Notes under the pieces: generated by a model
The model's input: the letters and a program-made list of their open reading frames with translations, nothing else
Database searches by the model: none
What the model was told of the DNA's origin: nothing
Translations under genes and position numbers: made by a program
In this document: positions 1-12,600 of the stretch, piece after piece
Layout of the letters: each line of letters opens with the position of its first letter
Position numbering within the stretch: the first letter of the stretch is position 1
From: Phellopilus nigrolimitatus
Lineage: Eukaryota > Basidiomycota > Agaricomycetes > Hymenochaetales > Hymenochaetaceae
DNA length: 64,000 nt
Direction of reading: 5' to 3'
Assembly: GCA_021029095.1 (NCBI GenBank)
Contig: JAJOHG010000030.1
Span: 248,001-312,000 of the forward strand

Positions 1-1023
1 AGATTTGATTAAAACGTACCCCGTTTGGATCCCACACCTTCACCGTCCGATCGCTCGACGCCGTGAACAGTGCGCCCTTCCCACCAACCCCGCCTCCGCC
101 CCACTTCACGCAATTTACGCTCGCCGCGTGGCCCCCAAGGCAGTACTCCACACGCCTCGTCGCCGGATTCCACACGCGCACCGTCCCGTCCTTCGACGCG
201 CTCGCGAGGCGCGGGTTCGCCGCGTCGAGGTGTATCGGCTCCCACGCGAGGCTGGTCACCCACTTCGCGTGGCCGCGCATCGCGTCGCCGACGGGCGCGC
301 CCGTCGCGGGGTCCCACAGGCGCACGTGGCCGTCGTGCCCGCCCGTCGCGAGGCGGCGCGCGCGGCCCTCCCACTCGAGGCAGAGCACCCAGCCGCGGTG
401 GCCCGCGAGTGTGTGGCTCGGCGTCTCCGACGCGAGGTCCCACAGGCGCGCGGTGCAGTCGCCGGAGCCCGTCGCGAGGTGCGCGCCCGTCGGGGAGAAC
501 GCGGCGCAGAGGATGGGCGCGCTGTGCCCCGAGAGCGAGGACGAGCAGCGCGTCGCGGGGCGCACCTTGAAGACGGCCTGCGGGGAGCAGTAGACCGTGA
601 ACTTGTCTTCGGCGGTGAAGTCGTAGTTTGGGTTGGAGAGGACGTCGGCGTCGATGGATTTCGAGATGGTCACGCGCGTTGGTGCGCTCGACGGGCCGTC
701 TTTAGGCGGAGGTAGGGCAATGTAGAACGAGAACGGAGTGGGATCTCCATCCTGTAAATTTTTGTTTTACAAAATTAGAAAATCGAACAAAGTTTTAGGG
801 AAAAGGCTCGACACACCTTCGTTGATAATCTGTTGACGAGCAGTTCCAGGTCTTCTCTGCTCACGTTAGCAGGAAGCTGCACGGCGGGAGCGAGGCTTTT
901 GCCGTCGTCCTCTGCAACAAATTGGACGACGATGTTCGGCACGGGTGCAGGCGCAATCTTCGCTGGTTCCGGTATGCCATGATAAAGCTTTGCGCGTTTC
1001 GGGGGCGGCAGGAGTGCCGCCAT
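1..1023 (-). CDS. RSA4: Ribosome assembly protein 4 (Rsa4/NLE1), C-terminus cut by window edge
   Basis: WD40 protein of 60S subunit assembly; family members dock pre-60S particles onto the AAA-ATPase Rea1/midasin in the nucleolus and nucleus. Two exons are visible: 817..1023 and 1..751, split by a 65-nt intron with donor GTGTGT and acceptor ACAG. Exon 1 encodes the NLE domain (VVQFVAEDDGKSLAPAVQLP, then LELLVNRLSTK). Exon 2 continues in phase into WD repeats with SGHSAPILCAAFSPTG, GHRGWVLCLEW, GHAKWVTSLAW and GHAASVNCVKW followed by DRTVKVWD blocks. The start is the ATG just before AALLPPPKRAK. About half of the usual ~500 residues are present. Family assignment is firm; only the partial extent is a limit. 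Confidence 0.93.
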
Positions 1024-1205
1024 TGTCAGCAGCGAGCGGTGAGCGGAGAGCGGAGCAGTCAGCGCCCGACTCGCACTTGTTCTGCAAATTTCGATCAATG
1101 TACAAAAAAGGCAACCACGCATACACACTGCTACACGCGCGCGTTTACTCCCCCGAGGGCCCGAGCCTTGTCTTGCGTTATAAAAGAGACCATGGACTGC
1201 TTTAA
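1024..1205. promoter_or_regulatory. Short shared promoter between RSA4 and the pirin gene
   Basis: The two start codons point away from each other and are 182 bp apart, so both promoters must lie here or in the 5' ends. A TATAAAAG-like stretch occurs near 1180. Promoter function is inferred from position only. Confidence 0.4.
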
Positions 1206-2355
1206 ATGCTTGACCAGAACGCGACTGTGCCCATCCTGCCTCCTCTGCTCCGCTCCGTCTTGAACGCCTCTCGCTCTCGCGTCAGCTCCTCAAAAGCTCT
1301 CAGCTCGTCTCTATCCACATCCACCGACAACATGGTCATGAAGATAATCCCCCGCAAGAGCACCGAGCGAGGCAACGCAGACCATTCATGGCTCAGGTCC
1401 TTCCACACTTTCTCCTTTGCATCGTAAGTGGTGCTAGTCGCAACTGTGAACCACTAAGTAATTGACTACCCCATCCATACGTAGGTACCAAGACGACAAG
1501 CACGAGCAGTTCGGTGCTCTTCGCGTGATCAATGAGGACCGCGTCGAGCCACGCACGGGCTTCGGCACACACGGGCACCGTGAATTCGAGATTTTCTCAT
1601 ACGTCGTGAGCGGCGAGCTCGAGCAGTAAGCCCACCGTCCTTTTTTCGCGGAGCATATAATATGTAGTAACTCTCCTGTCTCCGCCCTTCCCCCGCATCA
1701 GTCGCGACTCGATGGGAAATATGGAGGTTCTCAAGCGCGGCGATGTCCAGCTCACGTCCGCGGGCACAGGCATCCGGCACAGCGAGAAAGCCCACGGCCC
1801 CACGCAAGTCCATTTCCTGCAGATTTGGACGCAGCCTTGGAAGAACGGGCTCGCCCCCAAGTACTTCACTCGGTACGCCGAGTTCATGCGGTCTTCCAAA
1901 GCCCCTCTTTATTTACACGTACTCACAGACACTTCACCGACGAGGAGAAGAAAGACAAGTGGGCGCACGTCGTCGCCCCCACTACCTCCCCGAGCGTGAT
2001 CCCCGAGCGCGAAGGCGCGGGGCCCGCGCCTGTGCAGTCCCCCGTGTCGCTTTATGCGACGCTCCTCTCCCCCTCCACTTCGCTTGCCCACACATTTCCC
2101 AGCACATCAGCAGCAGGCGAAGCTGCCGCCGCGTCCGCGTCCGCACAGCGCAAGGCGTACATGCACGTCGTGCAGACGTCGGGCTACAACCCGAAGGCGG
2201 CAAACGGTGCGTCCGTGAAAATCTCCGCTGAGGGCGCGGAGCTTGTCCTTAGGGAAGGGGATGGAGCGTATATTTATGGCGAGGCCGGAAGGGATTTGTC
2301 GGTTGAGAACGTCGGGGACCGGGTTGCGGAGGTCCTGCTTTTCGACGTCGAATAG
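1206..2355 (+). CDS. Pirin-family cupin protein
   Basis: Four exons: 1206..1423, 1485..1625, 1702..1872, 1929..2355; introns of 61, 76 and 56 nt. The protein is a bicupin of the pirin/YhhW type. The N-terminal cupin shows the metal-site residues in THGHREFEIFSYVVSGELEH and GTGIRHSE. Family members bind Fe or other metals; bacterial YhhW and human pirin have quercetin 2,3-dioxygenase activity, but a substrate cannot be inferred here. Translation could start at 1206, giving a Ser/Arg-rich 42-residue extension, or at the ATG at 1332 just before VMKIIPRKSTERGNADHSW, which matches the usual family start better. The C-terminal cupin ends NVGDRVAEVLLFDVE. Confidence 0.9.
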
Positions 2356-2632
2356 AGGCGATTCTAGCACTCGCTTGCGGCTTCCATTTGTACGATTCTG
2401 AGTCTCACTCATACATATGTATTGTACTTACTTTTGCCTAATCGTTGTACGATTTCATTCATGTACCCAACATATACATACATATCTTTTTTTTTGTCTT
2501 TCTCCTCACGAGCGCTAAACTTCGGACATGACACGTCTAACCTATTCGTCCCAAAGCACAAGAAGAGCATCATGTTTCGGCGTATACTAGTGAATCAGTA
2601 CATATCGGTCTGGAAAACGGCATCGTAATATG

Positions 2633-2637
2633 AAAAA
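2633..2637 (-). terminator. Pol III T-run terminator of tRNA-Ser
   Basis: On the minus strand a run of five T follows the tRNA 3' end by about 20 nt, as expected for RNA polymerase III termination. Confidence 0.6.
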
Positions 2638-2656
2638 GACATAAATTATTCCTTTA

Positions 2657-2759
2657 CGACACCGGCAGGATTCGAACCTACGCCCTCAAAGAGGAACAGA
2701 TAGCCAGAGAATACATCCAAGATTCGAATCTGTCGCAGTAACCACTTTGCTACGGTGTC
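2657..2759 (-). tRNA. tRNA-Ser (anticodon CGA) with ~21-nt intron
   Basis: The fold can be drawn completely: 7-bp acceptor GACACCG/CGGTGTC, discriminator G, D-arm with GG, anticodon stem ACAGA/TCTGT, loop TTCGAA-A with anticodon CGA, a class II variable arm CCTC-TTT-GAGG, and a T-arm GTAGG TTCGAAT CCTGC. About 21 nt (2702..2722) interrupt the anticodon loop one base 3' of the anticodon, the canonical tRNA intron site. The long variable arm and discriminator G fit serine. It reads UCG codons. Confidence 0.92.
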
Positions 2760-2857
2760 ATTGCGGTAATTGTCAATGAATCTCCCCCTGTGGACTGGCA
2801 AAATTTGAGTTTGGTGGAAATGATAGGTTTACAGTGTTTACACTGACAGCTGTTTGA

Positions 2858-2913
2858 CAGTCGCGGGTCAGATTGAAATGAAATGCAGTCGCGGGCCAGA
2901 CCGAAATGAAGTT
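2858..2913. repeat. Two-copy 28-bp tandem repeat
   Basis: Units 2858..2885 and 2886..2913 begin CAGTCGCGGG and share GAAATGAA; they differ at five positions, four of them transitions. No coding context. Confidence 0.6.
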
Positions 2914-3419
2914 TGTTATTTCTGCGAACCGAGATCGTGTCGTCCGTTACAGTGAGATCGCTAGCCTTGTTTCCAGTAACAAGAAATTAAAGGCCAATTT
3001 GTGCGAGACTTATGTATCATGTCAAAGAGGAAGACTCAAAAGACACGCTTGTGCCTCAAGTAAGCCGAGATATGCCTGGTGCGGATTTCTCACCACTCAA
3101 GGGGGCGATCGATGCTTATGAAGTATAGTAGACACTGGAGCATTTGTTGACGAAATACTCGAGACCGAAAGGTCAAGCACGTAAGACATCGTGACTCTCC
3201 AAAGCAAGGCACTCGAGCGTGTGGAAGCGAGCGAATATCGACAGGGTGGCAGGGGGGAAAGTCTTACTTTGCGCTGAGCCAGACTAGTAGGAACAGCGGC
3301 GAGGAGGGGGATCAGACCAAGATGCCATACACATATGTCATGTCATTGCAGAACGAGTAGATAAAGAAAAGGAATAATGCAGCATGTAACATGGACACAG
3401 GCGGTAGGCTATAGGGAGA
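2914..3419. other. Intergenic stretch, no gene seen
   Basis: No supported reading frame, RNA or repeat was found between the tandem repeat and the eL33 stop codon; it probably includes the eL33 3' UTR. Confidence 0.5.
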
Positions 3420-4128
3420 TCAAATCGTCGAGGGGTACAGCATCTGGAAGATTCAGGGAAATTTTATATGAACAATCTGCTTGAACGCTGTGAAGAGCGA
3501 AAAATGAACGCACCACACGGACGGAAGCGCCGAAAACGTGCGGGGGCAGGTTCGACCTGAATTTTGACTTGACAACGCCAGAGTTGCCGTGCGAGCGGGT
3601 CACGCGCCTATACAATTCAGAAGCATCAGCACCAAAACATCTCGAAATCGCTGAACACAGTTAGATCGCTGCTGCAAGTACTGACCCCCAGATGACGCGG
3701 ACCTTGGAGCCGTTGACCTCGCGCTTTGCGCGGTAGACGTAGGCCACACGTTTTCCGAGATAGAACTGCGCCTCCTCCTTGTTGGTGACGCCCTCGATTT
3801 CGACGAGGGAGGTGTTCGGGCGGGTGTTGCGCTTGCCGCGCTTGTGCGAGAGGACGCGGCCCTTGGAGTACAGTCTGCGAAGAGAGTGCAGTGGTTAGTG
3901 CTGAGAACTCACGAACGATAAGTCGGTTCTAAGCCAGCCAGCTGCTCGACGACATCCGTCCACGCTCCACGCCCAAGCCGTATCATCCGCTGTCCGTCCG
4001 TGCCATCCACCACCATATCCGCCATCCATCTTTTCCTCGACCTCTGACCGCTCCTTCTCATCCAAACTGACATCGAGCAGCCCAGCAGCGTTGCAAACGA
4101 CGACAGATGCTCACCTTGAGGAGCCCAT
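3420..4128 (-). CDS. RPL33: 60S ribosomal protein eL33 (L35A)
   Basis: Four exons: 4115..4128, 3686..3874, 3514..3607, 3420..3443, total 321 nt and 106 residues, the family length. The first exon is only 14 nt (ATG GGC TCC TCA AG) before a GTGAGC donor and a 240-nt intron. The second gives [37 protein letters not shown] and [13 protein letters not shown]. The third gives [17 protein letters not shown] and [12 protein letters not shown], and the last MLYPSTI. It binds 25S rRNA in the large subunit. The long first intron, common in fungal ribosomal protein genes, could hold regulatory sequence or a snoRNA, but I see no clear box C/D or H/ACA element. Confidence 0.95.
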
Positions 4129-4737
4129 TTAGTCTTGCTGGTTTGTCGATTTCACCCGCCGTGGTCAGTTTGGTGGTCCTTCGATCTTGCTTGGTTGGAC
4201 CCTGAATCACCCAAACACTGCTAAACAAGTGTCGTTTTCGATTCGCGCTTACGCCAAAACTTGTTATACAGTTTGAAATCAATGGGTTTGAGCAAAGGCC
4301 AACAGACGAATATCGGCTGGAATATACATAAACGAGGTGGTTAGACCCACATTTAAATCGAAAAAGTAGAGGCTGGGAATGAAAGAGAGCACTGATTGAA
4401 AGTATGGTGCCGACGGCACTTTCCGTGGTGCGAGAATAAAAATCAAGCCAGGCGTTTTCGTTGTCGGTTGACCAGCGACGCAGTCATCGGGCTGCACTCG
4501 GACGTCCTCGTCGACGACTGGCCGAGTAACGGAGCGCTGGCAGAGCAATTCCCGGTCCTTGGTCTGCTTTATTATTTTCTAAATATCTTTATGTTTACCG
4601 CTGTATTGTCGGTGCTCGTATTCCAAGGACACATCTAATATATCTCTTCTCGAACTTTGTGCCATTGGCGTGCGCCCGCATCTGCATTCTCTGCATTGGT
4701 TTCCTGTGCCCTGTGCCTACAAAAGCAAATCGCAATC
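4129..4737. other. Intergenic region between eL33 and ArgJ
   Basis: Divergent promoter region of eL33 (leftward) and ArgJ (rightward). No convincing frame in either strand. Confidence 0.5.
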
Positions 4738-6441
4738 ATGCTAAAAGGTCTATCTAGTCAGATTTCTCTTTCTGCTGCCATCGCCATGCCTCGCTGTCGC
4801 ATCAGTGTTCCGCCCTTCGCCCGGATGTCCTCGACGTCTGCTGCAAGTCTCCAGTTTTCGATGAAGTCTCTCCCCCCAAAGCACATCACCATCAGCCCAT
4901 CCCAGCCTCCGCTTTCCCGCGGGGTTTCATCCTTGGCGGCACGCACGCCGGCGTCAAGAAAAACGCGTCCATTCCCGACCTCGCGCTCGCCGTGTCGACG
5001 TCCGCACGCCCGACGGCAGCCGCAGGCGTCTTCACGCGCAATGCCGTCGCCGCCGCGCCTGTGCTCGTCAGCGCGCAGGTGCTCGCGGAGGGCAAGGGCC
5101 ATGTGCGCGGCGTCGTCGTCAACAGCGGCTGTGCGAACGCGGTGACGGGCAAACGGGGACTCGAGGATGCGTGGAAGATGGTGCGCGCCGCGGACGACGT
5201 CTTGGCTGCTCTAGATGGCAATGGCAAAAGAGTCGCAGGGAGCGAGAGTCTCGTGATGAGTACGGGCGTCATCGGACAGACGCTTCCCATCGACAATATC
5301 CTGCGCGGCATTTCGTCGCTCTCCACAAAAAGCCCGTCAGCCGAAGACGAGAATGCACCGCTCGGCAGCACCTTCGCGCACTGGGAGCGCGCGGCGCGCG
5401 CCTTCATGACGACGGACACCTTCCCGAAGCTGCGTGCACGCACGTTTCGCGTCGGCTCGCGCGAATACCGGCTCGGCGGCATGAGCAAGGGCGCAGGGAT
5501 GATCCACCCGGACATGGGTGGGCTCGCGCCGAAGGCCGAGCTGCACGCGACGCTCCTCTCGCTGATCCTCACCGACGCGCCCGTTGCGCCCGCAGCGCTG
5601 CAGCGTGCGCTGGAGTACGCGACCGCGCGCTCGTTCAACTCGATCTCCGTCGACGGCGACATGAGCACCAACGATACTGTGCTCGTGCTCGCCAACGGCG
5701 CTGCTGTCCCCGCAGCGTCCGCAGACGCGATCGAGATCGACGACACGCGCTCCCCGGTGGCATACGGGCAGTTCCGGGACGCGCTGACGGGCTTCGCCGC
5801 CGAGCTCGCGCAGCTCGTGGTGCGCGACGGCGAGGGCGCGACCAAGTTCGTCACCGTCACTGTCGATGTAAGCGTTTTTTTCAAACTAAATTGTTGGTTC
5901 AGTACTGAGCGCCGTCGCTCGCTTTCCACAGGGCGCGAAAACGTATGAAGACGCGCACGCCGTAGCTTCACGCATCTCCACGTCTGCCCTTGTCAAAACC
6001 GCGCTTTACGGCGAAGACGCAAAGTGCGCTCTGGCTCCTCGATCTCCTTCACTTCCTTTACTTATTCTCACAATTTTGTTTCTAGCTGGGGCCGCATCCT
6101 TGCTGCGACAGGCTCGCTATCATCGCTTTCCACGCCGCTAGACCCCGAGCGCATATCCGTCTCGTTCGTCCCCACGGACGGCTCCGCGGCGCTCCCGCTG
6201 CTCGTCGCCGGCGAGCCGTGCGGTGTCGACGAGGTACGCGCGAAGGAGATTCTCAGCGGCGAGGACCTCGAGATCCGCGTCGAGCTCGGCCTCGGCAAAG
6301 AGAGCGCACGCTATTGGACATGCGATTTCAGCTATGTGCGTCTAACCTACCTTTATACCGGAAACGTAACCATGCTTACCCGCCTTTTCTTACCCTTCAT
6401 CTCAGGAATATGTCAAGATCAACGGAGACTATCGCAGTTGA
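4738..6441 (+). CDS. ARG7: Mitochondrial arginine biosynthesis bifunctional protein ArgJ
   Basis: Ornithine/glutamate N-acetyltransferase of arginine synthesis; it transfers acetyl from N-acetylornithine to glutamate in the mitochondrion. The main exon runs to 5867 and holds FILGGTHAGVKKNASIPDLA, VVNSGCANAVTGK, MSTGVIGQTLPI, GGMSKGAGMIHPDM, the ATLLSLILTDA block whose Thr is the self-cleavage nucleophile, and NSISVDGDMSTNDTVLVLANG. Later exons are 5932..6023, 6086..6335 and 6406..6441, ending EYVKINGDYRS. The ATG at 4738 opens a basic, Ser-rich presequence (MLKGLSSQISLSAA) in a different frame from the enzyme, so an intron of length 2 mod 3 must lie between about 4800 and 4905. I could not fix its ends. 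Confidence 0.93.
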
Positions 6442-6758
6442 GAGACTCTCTAAAAGCAGCAGCGCATAAAAATACATTCGTCGCACAATTGTAAATGTAC
6501 AATAAATCGATCTTCTACTCGGAAAATAGGGAAGCAGGTAAAAAGGACTGTAGGCTGAGCGAGTCATTAGAGATAGGTGTTCTTTGTGAGGGCGAGTCTG
6601 GTCTCACGCGCGTAGAATAAGTAGATGCAGAAAGAAGAGGGAAGAAAAAAAAACTGAAAGTGAGAAGTGGAGGCCACTATTGTAATGTGCTGTTGGCGAG
6701 AGAAGAAAAAGTTAATGAGAAGAGTATTTGCATGCGCTAGTCCAAATTTCTATGTGCT

Positions 6759-9691
6759 TCACGCATCCTTTATCTCCTTTCGAATCTCGTCGAGTCCCTC
6801 GTCGCGCGTCCAGAAGCCCGTCGCGTCCTCGGGGTCACTATTTCCCAAATCCGCGTTCGCAGACTCGCCCTCCGCACCACCCTCGCTCTCAACGATTTCC
6901 CGCCCGACCTCACCCAGGCGGCCTTCCGCGTCCTCTACGCCAAGACTGCGCAGGTACCACGCCTTCACCGCGCGTTCCGCCTCCTCCTCCTGCGCCGCCG
7001 CGCGGCTCCCGCGCCACACCGCGCGCTCGAGCACGTGCCGCACGAGCAGCCGCGCGAGCAGGTGCGCGTGAGACGCGCCGAGGGCGAGCAGCAGCGCGGG
7101 GAGGACGAGCGAGCTGTAGTTGTAGCTCGACGAGAAAGTGGTTGTGGACGTGAGGCTGAAGGGCTCGGTGGTGGAAGTGGGTGCGGGACACGAAGCGTTA
7201 AGCGGGTGATCAGAGGTATTGATAGCTGTGCCGCCCGCTGTTGAGGAAGGGAAGCTGGTGGGTCGGAAGAGATAGACAAGCGCCGAGTTCGTGAGTGCGG
7301 AGAGCCACGCGATGAAGCTCTGACCAAGCGAGGAAGGGAATAATACTTTTTAATAGTATGCGACTTCGCCAGATAGAATCAATAATGACTGACCAGTGTA
7401 TCGACCCATGGCCCAATAGTTTCTGTGCGAAAAGGTATTGGCCTCCTACAATGAGTCGTAATCTTGAAAGCGTCGCTGCGCAGTTCAAGCCAGTTATTTA
7501 GAAAGGCCATAACTATCATAAAGAACGGTTCATCAAAAGCACTTCCCGAGGGCATGTCAGGGCACTTACCAGGTGCCAACGGCCAGATGGTACTCCACAG
7601 CGCAACGTACCCAAACTGAGTGACCATTTCGCTATAGTCCCCAAATAGAGTGTAGTCGGGCAGAGCGACCTCATGGCGCACGCTTGCCAAGAACTCGCGC
7701 TCCTCCTTTTCGCCGCTTTCCTCGTCCTCGAACACCACACGCTTTCCGTTCTTCTTCGGCGTACTGGAGCTAGCCACGCTCGACCCCGAGCTTGCACCTG
7801 ACGCACCCGTACCAAGATTGGCCTTGGCCTTGCGGCTTGCGCGCCACTCGTCGATCTTGCGTGTGACGAAGGGCAGTCCGACCTCGGTGAACGTGCCGAC
7901 CGCCTGGTTAGTCACGGTGTACGCGAACATCTGATTCTGCAGGCGGGACGGGTCCGTCTTCGCGCTGCGTGCCCATACGTTAAATTCTTTGGCGCCTCCC
8001 GGTACCTGCAGATTTACCGGTGGTCCCAGCGACGCCGGTCGCGGTGATGAAATCGGCTGCGCGCGTCGCATGTGCGCCAACGGCCGCACTTGTCGCGAAG
8101 AGCGTGCGCGAGACACTCCCCATGAGCTGTTCGCTGAAAGGCACATACACGAACGCGGAGAGCGCGAGGCCGAGGTACGCAACAACAGCGGAGAGTGCAA
8201 ACGTCTTGAGCGTGAGCGACGCCTCGTACGTGGATTGATGTGCGTGGTTCTCCCAGTCTGTGAGCTTCACAGCATAAGAGTGGTAGACACCAAGGAGCTG
8301 CGGAACAAGCGCGACGAACAGCAGCGTTGGGCTGAAAGACTTCAGAGATTGTTTGAGTTTCAGTATGGAAGGTTAAATATAATAGTGCGTACTATGATTG
8401 TCTGCCCTGGGCCGGTATAGAGCTGCGTTACGAAGGCTTCGAAGAGGAAGATGGCTGTCAGGAGCGTCGCCAAGGCTGCCGCAAACAGAAAAATGACGGG
8501 TAGGCTTGCAAGGATACGAGCGTCCCTTTTCCACCAGGGAAACTTGTTGTCATTGCCGCCGCTCGAGTTTCCGTACTGCGCTCGGCGGCGTTCGACGCGG
8601 AAAGAACCACGGGTGCCCCAGCGCACCGCTAACGAACGTTCGCGAATGCGCCAGAACTCAACGAAAGTGACAGACCAGAGGACGAGGAGCGACGAGTAAA
8701 TAACCGAGTATGGCATTCGGAGGACATAGAACACAACTCCTAGTCCGGCTATGTATCCGAGGGACAAGGTGTACGTTGAAAGAAACGCAAAATACAGCGC
8801 AACAGCTTCACCGAACTAGAGTAAGCGTGACTATTCAGCAACCTATTCCTATTTTGTTTTTAAGAGGAACGCACCTGGTCTTTAATCTTATCTAGCTCGA
8901 CCTTTCCAATTCCAAAACCAATCTGACGGCGCGTCCAACTACGCATCCACAGGTCATTAAATTTATGGTCATGAAGCGCGAAGACGCTTTCGACGCGTGT
9001 CCATTCCTTACTGCCGGGGACAACGCCGAGACCGCCGTCATGTCGAGTGGAAGTGACGAACTCATAGACAAGGCGCAAACGGTCTGCAGGAGCGAGCAAG
9101 GCTGGGTCGGTAACGACAGAGGTATCATTTGTGACTAGCTCCGTAGATGGAAGGCCACGGAGGAAGTCGGTGTACCTGTGATAAGTGAAGATGCGTTTAG
9201 ATGATTTTAACTTCATAACTGTAAGTAAATTCGCAAGCGCGAAAGATATAGAAGTAACTCTCGGATATGTTAATGCATGGCAATCTTAGCCTCGCTTTCT
9301 ATTCCTCCAACACAAAAAGGTAGAAACAAAGTGTCCAGAAGACTTGTAAGGCGACCATTTCGTCGCTCCCTTCGTCTCGCGCCTTTACCTCTCTAAGAGG
9401 AAGAAACACAAGGATGAAGAGTACTCACCTCTCGCGCTGCACCATCTTAGCCAGCTTAACTGTCGGGGCCCACACAAAGACTAAGACCTGGCCGTTCTTC
9501 TGGCCACGCTTGCCCGTTGCGCGGAGACCCGCACCCTGCAGCGTCGCCAGCAGGCGCGCGTACTCCGCCTCGGCGGAGGCGGCATTTTCGCGCGCCTCGT
9601 GTTTGGAGGGGTACTTGGATGCAGGGTGAGCAGACGTGCGGAAGACGAGGATGATGTCGACTTTGGGGGCGTCGGCGGGTGAAGGCGCCAT
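6759..9691 (-). CDS. Anoctamin (TMEM16)-family membrane protein
   Basis: Exons: 9429..9691, 8875..9175, 8393..8815, 8339 to about 8030, about 8000 to 7570, 7394..7512, 6759..7319. The N-terminal cytosolic part (VDIILVFRTSAHPASKYPSK, KRGQKNGQVLVFVWAP) precedes several hydrophobic segments, then SRLQNQMFAYTVTNQ, EVGLPFVTRKIDEW and GYVALWSTIWPLAP, the core of the fungal anoctamin/Ist2 family. Relatives are Ca2+-regulated phospholipid scramblases or ER-pl. membrane tethers. The frame changes by one between RAADFITATG and VNLQVPGGAKEF near 8000-8040. The only in-phase GT-AG pair nearby is 28 nt, too short for an intron, so either another splice or a 1-nt indel is involved. The C-terminus is acidic, without a clear lipid-binding basic tail. 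Confidence 0.85.
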
Positions 9692-12600
9692 GGATCACGT
9701 TGTCGTTGTCCTTTGATTCTGAAGTCCGTGTTTGATATCGACTGTCGCCAGAGTCGGGAATTCTTGTCGTCGTGAGCAGAAGAGCGGCTCTGCACGTCGG
9801 AGACGTAGATTTCTAAGACGCGGAGAGTGGAGACGAGGAGTGGAACGAGCGAGGTAGGCGCAGGTTGAGCGCCGCCACGGCGAGGAAAGACAATGGATTG
9901 GATTCGGCGCGTGCCATCTGATGTCATGCCGTAATTGGCCTTCCGTCTTGCCTCCGTCAATAACTAATGCCGATCCTTGACCGCGACTTGCTCGTCGACA
10001 CCGACAGCGAACGCGCTACATCTAGTCTGTATGGCTGTGTCGTCGCGCTCGTCGCGCTGTTGATATATACTACTAACTGCCTATATCTTCTCTGCGCCCG
10101 CACGCGTTTGTCTGACGACCAAACACCTCGGGGGTGTCGCTCAGACAATGGACCCTTGGCGGCCCTCCGAAACCCGACATGCACATAGGTACTTATGGCA
10201 CGGCATATTGTCCGTCCTTTATTCGATATCCGAGCAATACCGACTTCTCTCGACTTGCCATCTGCCATCAGAGGTCCGAGGAAGCGTGCGGCGTTGTTTG
10301 TGGCGTAAATATGTCACGGCGCTCCTGCACGCTTTCCCCGACTCGTCTAGTTTTGGCTCGAAACCCGCCCAACGGGGATAATCGAACCCCATCATGCTCG
10401 AAGCAGAATCGCGGTGAGTACATATTTTGTACCTGCGCATTAACAACGCGTGTTAGTGCTTGCCTTGCCTGGCTGAATGGCAGCTTCTCGTCTCATCAGC
10501 CCTGCTTTGAATTACCCCTTCAGCAAGTCATCCAGACTTGGATTCGCATTTTTGCGCTTCTGCTTGCTTCGCCACCGACGACACGTGAAGTCTTACTGCA
10601 CCCATACATTGCTGTTGACGACTTCTGTGCTTCTGCACTTCCGCTCTCAGATTCATATCACTCGAGGGATTTGTATTCTGTGAACAGATCTCCGGATAAC
10701 AAGATATCCCGAGCTCTGATTTCCTCCACGATAAATTCTTCAAATTTTAGCTTCGGTATTCCAGACCTATATCACAGCTTTGGACTATCCAGGTTCATAG
10801 AATCAGGGGGGAGAAGCAGAATATGTATGAGTCACTGAAACCTTCCGGAGAAGTACCTTTGTCGCTATGTTTCACGTTTCCCATGCTCGTGGCCAGACCT
10901 TGATCCACGAGGCATCAGTGTCCGGTCTAGAGGTAGCAGGCCTTTGGAGACCGTGTTTGTACACATCTATTCACATCAGTGCGCCCAAGGATGTGATACG
11001 CTCTGGAATGAATCTCCACAGGGCAGTTCATGGCAGTTATCCTGACGCATCTCGGCCCATGGACTGCCTAGACCGTTAACACCACAATTAGGAAACGGTT
11101 TACTTGGCTAAACATTCTTTGTCTAGAATGGGAATGCCGAAACAAACTATCTGTAAATGCGTCCTTTGGGGACGGTCTGGCCGCTTTTGTGAGTTTCGGT
11201 TCGTCATAACCTGACTTATGACGCTTCTAACTTGATATAGTACTTTTATAAGTCCAATTCAACTGTTTCCTACTCTCTCACAGATAAAGCTCGCTATTCA
11301 CTCGGTCATTCCATCGCGTGTTCTAAGTCGTGCATCTTTGCATGTACTTGCTGAAGCGCGCGACCTAAGTTTCGCGTTCAATTACAAATGTAATTAGGGG
11401 ATTTCCGCCGATGCGCACGGGAACGCCGCTGTCAAGGACAAGTCCGTTGGCAACAATCATTTTAATCGCGGGTGCTGATGCCGCCGATGGGCAAGCTTCT
11501 ACTACTATAGGCGCAAATTCACAGATGTTTTCCTTGGATCTCGGACTTGTCTATTTTATTCTGCAGTCTCTCAAAAGAACATGTTTTGGGGCTGTACCTT
11601 ACGGGCATGTGCTCGGCGACCACCCAATGGGAGAACACGTTAATCTGATGTCTGTGGGTTTCTGTCATATATGAAGATAAACTGAACATGTGTAATACGT
11701 AGTAGCCAGCCGGGAAGAGTGTGACCCGTTGCCCGAGCTTCAGACCTTTCAACGGTCATTTATATTTCCATTGATGCGGAAGGCGTATTTATTTTAGAAG
11801 GGCCAACCGCAGTCGGCCGCCGAAATTTCATACGTCTCAACAAGTCTCAGGAGGGGTGGAAGTCAGTGTTCATACGCCCTTCTTTATGTGTTTGTTTTTC
11901 CTTTACATACTTTCGAATATTTTCTGCCCTCAGTACAAACTAAGACGCAGCCACATCTGGGTCTTGAATCGGACCGAAGCCGATGTTGTGAGGTGAGATG
12001 AAACAGAGTGCGAGCGTGGGAACGTCTCTGGTCGTCAAGGGCGGATCTGATGGATCTACCGAAAGTCGTGGCGTAAGCTCCGAGTCTCGTCCCTGGAAAA
12101 AAGCTCAGAAAAGACTATTTAAAAATAATATTCGGCGTGATATGCAGACGAGTCCCCTTTCGAAGAATCGAAAAAACACATCGATTTGCAGATGAGAGAA
12201 AATGAGTGGAGGAAGAGGGGAGTGTTTTGCAAGTGCAGGGTTGGCACTGGACCGTGGACGTCGTAGTCGCGTCGCGGGTAACATGAACTATTACATACAC
12301 AGTGGCATCCCTACCGACCCTACCGCTGGCCAATTCCTGAACGTGTCTCCTACCCCCAGCACGCGCTGCTCTCTTCGCTGAGTCCGTTCCGGCCACCGTT
12401 CGATTAATTCATTAAAATCGCTGCTTGATCGCTGCCTACTTATCGCTATCCAACGCCCTCTGGCTCCAGCTCTGCTCTTGTTTTCTTCTAATCTCGTCGA
12501 CACGTCTCGCTATCTGTGTCTGCTCTCGACTTTTCACCGACGTGACGCCAGCTCACAAAGACTCTCCTCTCACCTCTCGAGCCTGACAACTTGTTTAATA

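Noticed and set aside
8007..8034. 28-nt intron in the anoctamin gene
   Set aside because: In phase with GT and AG, but shorter than any intron supported elsewhere in this window.
9481..9960. Minus-strand frame upstream of and overlapping the anoctamin start
   Set aside because: Overlaps the anoctamin first exon in another frame and is Arg/Ser/Thr-rich without features; a shadow.
10330..10430. tRNA-like T-arm (GGGGTTCGATTATCCCC on the minus strand)
   Set aside because: The loop has one base too many and I could not draw acceptor, D or anticodon arms around it.
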